DNA of 27,118 nucleotides from positions 1-27,118 of the forward strand of contig JAPOHQ010000007.1 of the NCBI GenBank assembly GCA_029979375.1, in the 5' to 3' direction. Below are positions 20,335-27,118 of this stretch, piece after piece. The position numbers and the translations under genes are program-made. The first letter of the stretch is position 1; each line of letters opens with the position of its first letter. The notes below the pieces were generated by a model. It saw nothing but the letters and a program-made list of their open reading frames with translations, did not search any database and had not been told where the DNA came from. The stretch comes from Microbacteriaceae bacterium (GTDB lineage Bacteria; Actinomycetota; Actinomycetes; Actinomycetales; Microbacteriaceae).

Positions 20335-23300
20335 TTATTGCCTAGCTCGATTGCGAGCTTGCCGTCCTCACCGATTGACTCGCTGCCAGCATCTGAAACC
20401 TCGACCGTGAACTCAGTTGCCAGCGTCTCTGCCGCAATCAACTCGCCGTGAAGCTCCAGGGCCTCGGCACTTTGTGCATCCGCAGCGAGCTTAAGCCAGA
20501 TCCTGTCAGAGACTTCGAGCCCGGCATCCTTTCTAGCCTGCTGAATAAGCCTGATTGCGTCCCTGGCGCGGCCTTCCTGCTCGAGCTCATGGGTGACCTC
20601 GAGGTTCAGCAGCACAAAACCGGTTGAGGTGAGTCCGACGCTGCTGGTTTCGCTGCCCTGGGCGACCATCGTGAGCTCATACTCGCCCTCCTGGAGCTCA
20701 TAGTCGCCGACCTGAACAGAACCGTCTTGCATCGACCAGTTGCCGGCCTTTGCCATGCCGATAACTTCCTGTACAGCTTTACCAATTCGCGGACCAAGCG
20801 CTCTGGCGTTAATCGTTAGCGCCTTTGAGAGGCCAAATTCGCTTGCGACCTCGTCGCTCGCCTCGACCACCCGAACACTCTTTACATTCAACTCATCCGC
20901 GATGAGATCGGCATAAGCACCAATGGTCTTGGCATCGGATACTGCAAGGGTAAGCTCGCTCAGCGGGAGTCGGACCCTGAGCCCTGCCGCCTTTCGAAGG
21001 GAAAGTGCAACGGATGCTGCCTCGCGGATGGCATCCATGTCTCGGACCAGAGCCTCATCCCAAGGAAACTCATCGGCCTCAGGCCACGACTCGAGATGCA
21101 CCGAGCGCCCGCCGGTTAGGCCCCGCCACATCTCTTCGGTTGTCAGTGGAAGGAGCGGTGCGCAGGCCCTTAGAACGGCCTCCAGGACGGTGTAGAGGGT
21201 GTCGAAGGCGTCCTTATCACCCTCCCAGAAGCGGTCGCGAGAGCGCCTGATGTACCAGTTAGTCAAGACCTCCGCAAAGTCCCTCACCCTGGCAGAAGCG
21301 AGGTAGCTGTCGTAGTTATCGAGGTCCACCTGCACCGACTCGATCAGCTCCCGAGTCTTGGCGAGGATATAGCGATCGAGTAGCTGGCCTGAGCCCATCG
21401 AGGGCGACGCAATGTACTTTGCAGCATTCGCGTAGAGCGAGAAGAAGTAATAGCTGTTCCAAAGCGGCAGGAGTGCCTGGCGCACTCCCTCCCTTATTCC
21501 CTGCTCAGTGACCGAGATGTTTCCGCCACGCAGGATAGGAGATGACATCAGGAACCAGCGCATTGCATCAGATCCGTCGCGATCAAATACCTCGTTGACA
21601 TCGGGGTAGTTGCGCAGCGACTTCGACATCTTCTGCCCATCGTTTCCGAGCACGATGCCGTGGCTGATTGCGTTCTTAAAAGCTGGCCTGTCAAACAGTG
21701 CCGTTGAGAGCACGTGCAGGGTGTAGAACCATCCCCTGGTCTGTCCTACATACTCAACAATGAAGTCACCCGGGAAATGGGTTTCGAACCACTCAGAGTT
21801 CTCAAAGGGATAGTGAACCTGTGCAAAGGGCATGGACCCTGACTCAAACCAGCAGTCCAACACCTCTGGAACTCGACGCATCATCGACTTACCGGTCGGG
21901 TCGTCGGGGTTTGGTCGAACAAGCTCGTCGATTACCGGTCGGTGGAAGTCATCGGGCCGGACTCCAAAGTCCGCCTCTAGCTCGTCGAGCGATCCGTAAA
22001 CATCAATCCTCGGGTAGGCAGGATCGTCTGACTTCCAGACTGGGATGGGGGCACCCCAGAACCTATTGCGCGAGATAGCCCAGTCACGCACGTTTTCGAG
22101 CCACTTCCCGAAGCTGCCATTCTTGGTGTGCTCTGGCACCCAGTTGATCTCCTGATTTAGCTCCAGCATGCGATCGCGAATCTTGGTGGTCTCCACGAAC
22201 CAGGACGAGACAGCCTTGTAGATAAGCGGATTCTTGCAGCGGTAGCAGTGCGGGTAGCTGTGATCGTAGGAGGCTTGCCTCAACAGCCTGCCCATGGCTT
22301 TCAGGTCCTGAGTAATCGGCTTGTTGGCTTCAAACACGTGCTGGCCTTGATAGGGCTCGACCAGCGATGTGAATTTACCCTGCTCGTCGATAGAGACATA
22401 GGTTGGAATGCCAGCGGCGCTGCACAGCAACTGGTCGTCTTCACCATATGCCGGGGCCTGGTGAACAATGCCAGTTCCCTCATCCGCGGTGACGTAATCG
22501 CCAATCAGAACCTGCCAGGCATTCTCGGTCTCAAACCGATCGCCAACAAAGAAGTCAAAGAGTCTTTCGTAACGCAAGCCTCCGAGGTCGCTTCCGAGGA
22601 ACTGCTTGATGACAGCGCCTTGGGCTTCTTCGGTTGATTCAAAGCCCAGTTCCTTTGCATAGTTGGCAATCAGGGAGCTTGCCAGCAGGTATCTACCTGA
22701 ACCGAGGCTGCTGTTTGGAGCCTCAACGACCGAATACTGGATCTCAGGGCCAACGGCGAGTGCAAAGTTTGTTGGCAGGGTCCATGGGGTGGTTGTCCAT
22801 GCCAGCATCAGGACGCCGTCAAGCTCGTGCCCGGGGTGGGTAATTGGGAATGTGACCGTGACGGATTGGTCTTGCCTAGGTTTGTAGACCTCGTCGTCCA
22901 TTCTCAACTCATGGTTCGATAGCGGAGTCTCGCAGCGCCAGCAATAGGCCAGCACCTTGAACCCCTCGTAGATCAGGCCCTTTTTGTGGAGCTCCTTGAA
23001 GGCCCAGAGGACGCTCTCGGTGTAGTTCTGATCCAGAGTCTTGTAGTCGTTGTCAAAGTCCACCCAGCGGGCCTGCCTGGTGACATAGCTGCGCCAGTCT
23101 TCGGTGTACTTAAGGACCGAGGTCTTGCAGAAGGCATTGAACTTGGCGACTCCGTAGTTCTCAATATCTGGTCGGCCTGAAATGCCCAAGAGGCGTTCGG
23201 CCTCAACCTCAGCGGGGAGGCCGTGGGTGTCCCAACCAAAGCGGCGCTCAACCTTGTGGCCACGCATGGTCTGATAGCGCGGAACCAGGTCCTTTGTGTA

Positions 23301-23507
23301 ACCAGTTAGCAGGTGTCCGTAGTGCGGGAGTCCGTTGGCAAAGGGTGGGCCATCGTAAAAGACAAACTCTTCCGCCTCTGCCCGCTGATCGATGGACTCC
23401 TGAAAAGTGCCGTCGGTTTGCCAGTAGTCCAGCACCTCACGCTCAACCTCAGGAAATAGAGGTGAGGGGTTTGGACCGGCGCTATTTGGCTTGTGCTTGG
23501 GGTACAT
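20331..23507 (-). CDS. ileS: Isoleucyl-tRNA synthetase, long (type 2-like) form
   Basis: A 1058-aa class Ia synthetase that charges tRNA-Ile and edits valine. Seen: HYGH at 62-65, GWDTHGLPAE after it, the editing domain (TTTPWTLPTN), CWRCETPLS and KMSKS at 626-630 in GQKMSKSLRNYPD. HYGH with DTHGLPAE, the length above 1000 aa and the lack of a C-terminal zinc finger mark the eukaryote-like type usual in actinobacteria. I start at ATG 23507 (a GTG lies one codon before); the frame is open much further upstream, but that part is antisense to valS. The leader is at most about 70 nt, too short for a T-box. Confidence 0.97.
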   Translation of the reverse strand: MYPKHKPNSAGPNPSPLFPEVEREVLDYWQTDGTFQESIDQRAEAEEFVFYDGPPFANGLPHYGHLLTGYTKDLVPRYQTMRGHKVERRFGWDTHGLPAEVEAERLLGISGRPDIENYGVAKFNAFCKTSVLKYTEDWRSYVTRQARWVDFDNDYKTLDQNYTESVLWAFKELHKKGLIYEGFKVLAYCWRCETPLSNHELRMDDEVYKPRQDQSVTVTFPITHPGHELDGVLMLAWTTTPWTLPTNFALAVGPEIQYSVVEAPNSSLGSGRYLLASSLIANYAKELGFESTEEAQGAVIKQFLGSDLGGLRYERLFDFFVGDRFETENAWQVLIGDYVTADEGTGIVHQAPAYGEDDQLLCSAAGIPTYVSIDEQGKFTSLVEPYQGQHVFEANKPITQDLKAMGRLLRQASYDHSYPHCYRCKNPLIYKAVSSWFVETTKIRDRMLELNQEINWVPEHTKNGSFGKWLENVRDWAISRNRFWGAPIPVWKSDDPAYPRIDVYGSLDELEADFGVRPDDFHRPVIDELVRPNPDDPTGKSMMRRVPEVLDCWFESGSMPFAQVHYPFENSEWFETHFPGDFIVEYVGQTRGWFYTLHVLSTALFDRPAFKNAISHGIVLGNDGQKMSKSLRNYPDVNEVFDRDGSDAMRWFLMSSPILRGGNISVTEQGIREGVRQALLPLWNSYYFFSLYANAAKYIASPSMGSGQLLDRYILAKTRELIESVQVDLDNYDSYLASARVRDFAEVLTNWYIRRSRDRFWEGDKDAFDTLYTVLEAVLRACAPLLPLTTEEMWRGLTGGRSVHLESWPEADEFPWDEALVRDMDAIREAASVALSLRKAAGLRVRLPLSELTLAVSDAKTIGAYADLIADELNVKSVRVVEASDEVASEFGLSKALTINARALGPRIGKAVQEVIGMAKAGNWSMQDGSVQVGDYELQEGEYELTMVAQGSETSSVGLTSTGFVLLNLEVTHELEQEGRARDAIRLIQQARKDAGLEVSDRIWLKLAADAQSAEALELHGELIAAETLATEFTVEVSDAGSESIGEDGKLAIELGNK

Positions 23508-23530
23508 CACGGCTTTCGACAGACTGGCAG

Positions 23531-23549
23531 AGATTAACAATGTTAATCT
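23531..23549. promoter_or_regulatory. Symmetric palindrome between ileS and valS, possible two-way promoter or operator
   Basis: AGATTAACA-A-TGTTAATCT is a perfect palindrome with 9-bp arms and a single central base, in the 69-nt gap between the divergent starts. Because of its symmetry it carries TAATCT (TANNNT) on both strands, at 23544-23549 for valS and 23531-23536 for ileS, each facing its own gene. Clear -35 elements are not seen. It could therefore be paired -10 elements, a repressor site, or both. Confidence 0.6.
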
Positions 23550-23576
23550 AGTGAGGCTAACTAACCCGAGGTCTGA

Positions 23577-26153
23577 GTGAAGAACGCAAAACCATCCCCA
23601 ACCGCCCCTGCCGCAGTTCCTGAAAAAGCAACCGTCGACGGACTCGAGGCCAAGTGGGTGCCAGTCTGGGAAAAGCAGCAGGTCTATCGATTTGATGATT
23701 CGGCTGCCAAAGAGAACATCTACTCGATCGACACCCCTCCTCCAACAGCATCGGGGTCCCTCCACGTTGGCCACGTCTTCAGTTACACCCACACCGATGT
23801 GGTTGCCCGCTATCAGAGAATGTGTGGAAAAGACGTTTTCTACCCGATGGGCTGGGATGACAATGGCCTGCCCACCGAGCGCCGGGTCCAGAACTACTAC
23901 GGGGTGCGTTGCGACCCCACCCTCCCCTACCAAAAAGACTTCACCCCACCCCAGACAGGTGGGGAGAACAAGAGCAGCAAGGCCGCCGATCAGCTGCCCA
24001 TCTCCCGACAGAACTTCATCGAGCTTTGCGAAAAGCTGACCGAGGAGGATGAGCAGGCCTTTGAGAACCTCTGGCGCAACCTTGGTCTGAGTGTCGATTG
24101 GTCTCAGACCTACCGCACCATCTCCAAGGAAGCCCAGCAGACTTCACAAAAGGCTTTTCTGAACAACCTGCGGCGCGGCGAGGCCTACATGGCCATGGCC
24201 CCGACGCTTTGGGATGTGACGTTCCGCACCGCCGTCGCACAGGCCGAACTTGAAGACCGGGAGATGCCCGGGGCATACCACCGAGTCGGATTCCAAGGAC
24301 CAGAGGGCAAGATCTTCATTGAGACCACAAGACCTGAGCTGATTCCTGCCTGTGTGGCACTGGTAGCTCACCCTGACGACGAGCGCTATCAGAAGTTCTT
24401 TGGTAAGACGGCTCGAACTCCCCTGTTTGACGTTGAGGTGCCAATTGTTTCTCACCGCCTCGCGCAAATGGACAAGGGGTCCGGTATTGCCATGATCTGT
24501 ACCTTCGGCGATGTCACGGATGTCATTTGGTGGCGCGAACTAAAGCTTCCGAACCGCGCGGTCATTGGCTTTGACGGCAGGTTCATAGCCGATGGTCCGG
24601 AAGAGGTCATGGCAGGCCCCGGGAAAGAGCTCTACCTAGAGATGGCTGGAAAGACCGTGTTCTCCGCCAAGGAGATCCTGGTCAAGGCGCTTCAGGAATC
24701 GGGGGATATGGAGGGAGAGCCGCGGCCAATTACCCATCCCGTGAAGTTCTTTGAGAAGGGCGATAAGGCGCTCGAAATTGTTTCTACCCGCCAGTGGTAC
24801 ATCAAAAACGGTGGTGACGATCAGGCGCTGGCTGACAGGCTCGTCGAGCTTGGCAAGCAAATGAGTTTTCACCCAAGCTTCATGCGCGTTCGCCTAGAAG
24901 ACTGGATCAATGGTCTAAATGGCGACTGGCTGATCTCGCGACAGCGGTTCTTTGGTGTTCCAATCCCGGTTTGGTATCCCCTCGACGATGAGGGAAACCC
25001 GGATTACGACAATCCCCTAACGCCAAGCGACGAGGCTCTGCCTGTCGATCCATCGAGCGACTGTCCGGCAGGTTACCTCGAGAGCCAGCGCGGTGAGCCA
25101 GGTGGCTTCATTGGAGAGCTGGACATCATGGACACCTGGGCCACCTCCTCACTGACCCCGCAACTCGGTGGCGGCTGGCTAACCAAGCCTGAACTATTTG
25201 CGAAGGTCTTCCCCTATGACCTTCGCCCCCAGGGGCAGGACATCATTAGAACCTGGCTCTTCTCGACCCTGCTGCGCAGTCAGCTTGAGCATGGCGGACT
25301 GCCTTGGACCAATGCCGCAATTTCCGGCTGGATCCTGGATCCGGACCGCAAGAAGATGTCAAAGTCCAAGGGCAATGTGGTGGTGCCAAACGAACTGCTG
25401 GAGACCCATGGCCCTGATGCCGTTCGCTACTGGGCAGCAAGCGCAAGGCTTGGAACAGACGCCGCATTTGATGAGGGGCAGATGAAGATCGGTAGGCGCC
25501 TGGCGATCAAGCTTCTCAATGCAGCAAGATTCGCGCTCAGCTTTGAGTTGCCAGAGAGCGCCTCGGAGGTTACTGAGCCAATTGACAGAGCGATGTTGGA
25601 GAGCCTAAAGGGGGTTGTCGCGACCGCCACCAAGGCCTTCGACTCATACGATCACACGAAGGCCTTGGAGGCCACGGAAAGCTTCTTCTGGACATTTACC
25701 GATGACTACCTGGAGCTTGTCAAGGAGCGCGCCTATGGGCAGGGTGGCTACACCCCCGAGCAGGTTGGATCTGCAGTCTTAGCCCTACGGCAGTCTTTGG
25801 GCGTCTTGGTGAGGCTGCTCGCTCCTTTCCTCCCATACGCCTCCGAAGAGGTCTGGAGCTGGTGGCAAGAGGGCACTGTTCATCTCGCCGCCTGGCCTCA
25901 AGAGGATGAGCTAACTGATGGCGACAAGGGGCTGATGAACCTTGCGTCAGAGGCCTTAATCCTTATCCGCAAGAGCAAGTCTGATCTTAAGCTCTCGATG
26001 AAGGCTGACATTGAAAGCTTGACGCTGAGCGGGCCGGTGCAACTCGAGCAACTGGCAGCAGACTTGAAGGCCGTAGGCCGAATCGCCGAACTCAAGCTGG
26101 TCGTTGGAGATTCAGTCTCGGTGGGAGAGGTTAAGTTCAGCCAAGAGCAATAG
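23577..26153 (+). CDS. valS: Valyl-tRNA synthetase, archaeal-like form
   Basis: An 858-aa class Ia synthetase that charges tRNA-Val and edits threonine. Seen: HVGH at 63-66, MGWDDNGLPTERRVQ after it, an editing domain, WLISRQRFFGVPIPVWY and KMSKS at 593-597. Usual bacterial ValRS has GTDHAGIATQ at the second site and a C-terminal coiled-coil arm; here DDNGLPTER replaces the first and no coiled coil follows (the protein ends VVGDSVSVGEVKFSQEQ). This is the archaeal-type form, known also from rickettsiae. The GTG start has GAGG five bases upstream. It is divergent from ileS, and an M3 peptidase gene follows after 9 nt. Confidence 0.96.
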   Translation: MKNAKPSPTAPAAVPEKATVDGLEAKWVPVWEKQQVYRFDDSAAKENIYSIDTPPPTASGSLHVGHVFSYTHTDVVARYQRMCGKDVFYPMGWDDNGLPTERRVQNYYGVRCDPTLPYQKDFTPPQTGGENKSSKAADQLPISRQNFIELCEKLTEEDEQAFENLWRNLGLSVDWSQTYRTISKEAQQTSQKAFLNNLRRGEAYMAMAPTLWDVTFRTAVAQAELEDREMPGAYHRVGFQGPEGKIFIETTRPELIPACVALVAHPDDERYQKFFGKTARTPLFDVEVPIVSHRLAQMDKGSGIAMICTFGDVTDVIWWRELKLPNRAVIGFDGRFIADGPEEVMAGPGKELYLEMAGKTVFSAKEILVKALQESGDMEGEPRPITHPVKFFEKGDKALEIVSTRQWYIKNGGDDQALADRLVELGKQMSFHPSFMRVRLEDWINGLNGDWLISRQRFFGVPIPVWYPLDDEGNPDYDNPLTPSDEALPVDPSSDCPAGYLESQRGEPGGFIGELDIMDTWATSSLTPQLGGGWLTKPELFAKVFPYDLRPQGQDIIRTWLFSTLLRSQLEHGGLPWTNAAISGWILDPDRKKMSKSKGNVVVPNELLETHGPDAVRYWAASARLGTDAAFDEGQMKIGRRLAIKLLNAARFALSFELPESASEVTEPIDRAMLESLKGVVATATKAFDSYDHTKALEATESFFWTFTDDYLELVKERAYGQGGYTPEQVGSAVLALRQSLGVLVRLLAPFLPYASEEVWSWWQEGTVHLAAWPQEDELTDGDKGLMNLASEALILIRKSKSDLKLSMKADIESLTLSGPVQLEQLAADLKAVGRIAELKLVVGDSVSVGEVKFSQEQ

Positions 26154-26162
26154 CATTGGCAA

Positions 26163-27118
26163 ATGACCAATCCTCTCCTCTCGGTTTCTCAACTCGAATA
26201 CGAACTTCCAGACTTTGCCGCGCTCAAAGATGAGCACTACATTCCGGCATTTGAAAACGCCGTTCAAAAGCACAACGAAGAGCTCGATGTGATTCGGGGC
26301 GAGACTCACCCCACTTTCGAAAACACCGTTGTCGCGCTTGAGAAGTCGGGGCAACTTCTAACCGCTGTTATGTATGTCTTCTACAACAAGAGCGCATCTG
26401 ACACCAACGACGCGATTCAGGCTGCCAGCGAGCAGATCTTTCCGAAGTTCACCGCTCACATGGATTCAATTCGTCTCGATGAAAACCTTTTCGGCAAGCT
26501 CCTAGAGCTCGAAAAGAGCCAGGCTGCTGGAGACTTAGAGCTGGATGCTGAATCAGGTTGGCTACTTAGGAAGTATCTCGAAGACTTCCGCCACGCAGGT
26601 GCAGAGCTAAGCGAGGCGGAACGAGGCCGGGTTGCCAAGATAAATGAGCGTCTTGCCGAGCTGGAGGCGGAGTTCGACCGCAGGCTATTGGCCGATAGCA
26701 ATGACCTTGCCATCAATCTGCCTGACACGGCACGACTCGCGGGCCTGAGCGAGAACGAGATCGAAAGCTGCAAAGAGGCCGCCAGCGTTCGAAACCAAGA
26801 GGGATACACGATCCCACTCCTGAATTACTCAGGGCACCCCATGCTGGCAAGCCTCGATGACCGAGACTTGCGTCAAGAGATCCTTGAGCGCACCATGTCT
26901 CGCGGATCCCTCGGGAATGAATACGACACATCGGAGCTGATTATTGAGGCGCTGAGTCTGCGGAAGGAGAAGGCTTCGCTATTCGGCTATGAGTCCTTCG
27001 CGGCATATGCCACCAGCACACAGACTGCCAAGTCACCAGAAAACATTCATGGCGTCCTTCGAAGAATTGCACCGATTGCGCGGCGCAATGCCGAGGCAGA
27101 GGCTAGGGAGTTATTGGG
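26163..27118 (+). CDS. M3 family metallopeptidase, N-terminal part
   Basis: The first 318 residues of a large oligopeptidase gene cut by the window end. The start MTNPLLSVSQLEYELPDFAALKDEHYIPAFENAV followed by HPTFENTVVALE is typical of the PrlC/Dcp group of M3 peptidases, cytoplasmic zinc enzymes that break down short peptides. The rest is mainly helical, as expected, with an RQEILERTMSRGS segment and LRKEKASLFGYESFAAYA. The HExxH zinc motif lies further downstream and is not seen, so activity cannot be judged. The ATG is 9 nt after the valS stop with no clear ribosome site, so the gene is likely translated from the valS mRNA. Confidence 0.92.
   Translation, partial: MTNPLLSVSQLEYELPDFAALKDEHYIPAFENAVQKHNEELDVIRGETHPTFENTVVALEKSGQLLTAVMYVFYNKSASDTNDAIQAASEQIFPKFTAHMDSIRLDENLFGKLLELEKSQAAGDLELDAESGWLLRKYLEDFRHAGAELSEAERGRVAKINERLAELEAEFDRRLLADSNDLAINLPDTARLAGLSENEIESCKEAASVRNQEGYTIPLLNYSGHPMLASLDDRDLRQEILERTMSRGSLGNEYDTSELIIEALSLRKEKASLFGYESFAAYATSTQTAKSPENIHGVLRRIAPIARRNAEAEARELL

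Noticed and set aside
23508..23933. An open frame that would extend IleRS by about 140 residues at its N-terminus
   Set aside because: It is antisense to the conserved start of valS, has no IleRS homology, and the family N-terminus begins at MYPKHKP.
1..27118. Mobile elements, CRISPR arrays, phage or defence genes
   Set aside because: No transposase, integrase, direct-repeat array or defence domain is visible; gene content and order are those of a conserved chromosomal core.

Overview
The window is a chromosomal housekeeping region from an actinobacterium. The gene order ileS-folC-DUF4233-ndk-(VKOR)-rne-rplU-rpmA-obgE-proB-proA-small membrane ORF-nadD-hypothetical-rsfS-tRNA-Ala, the mid-50s GC impression, many GTG/TTG starts, very short gaps and several start/stop overlaps all fit a compact Microbacteriaceae genome. 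A freshwater Luna-type lineage (Rhodoluna/Aquiluna relatives) is my inference from gene order and compactness, not from a database comparison. I see no insertion sequences, phage genes, rRNA or CRISPR arrays, and no gene-free stretch longer than about 180 bases.

Layout. 1-3298 (minus): partial leuS preceded by pabB. 3332-4853 (plus): a pabC-like class IV PLP enzyme, then an SRAP (HMCES/YedK) abasic-site DNA-protein crosslinking protein. 4862-8437 (plus): a clear SOS unit with promoter, a perfect LexA palindrome, a small DUF6504-like gene and error-prone polymerase dnaE2 (imuC); no imuA or imuB is present. 8434-9168 (minus): a Bax-inhibitor-1 family membrane protein. 9267-9491 (plus): a DUF167 protein. 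9507-15640 (minus): promoter-rplU-rpmA-terminator-obgE-proB-proA-small membrane protein-nadD-membrane hypothetical-rsfS-tRNA-Ala(GGC). 15656-17491 (minus): RNase E/G. 17634-18239 (plus): a VKOR-family membrane oxidoreductase. 18236-23507 (minus): ileS-folC-DUF4233-ndk, joined by overlaps. 23577-27118 (plus): valS and the 5' part of an M3 peptidase gene.

How the genes work together. The window carries all three synthetases for branched-chain amino acids (leuS, ileS, valS). PabB and the PabC-like enzyme would make 4-aminobenzoate for folate, and FolC acts at the folate-forming and polyglutamylation steps. RplU, RpmA, ObgE and RsfS serve ribosome assembly and regulation, RNase E serves RNA turnover, ProB/ProA start proline synthesis, NadD makes NAD and Ndk balances nucleotides. 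The accessory element of most interest is the LexA-controlled DUF6504-dnaE2 pair lacking the usual ImuA/ImuB partners, placed just after SRAP. Secondary points are a symmetric palindrome acting as a possible two-way promoter between ileS and valS, an archaeal-type ValRS, a terminator 15 nt before the obgE start, and several apparently leaderless promoters.
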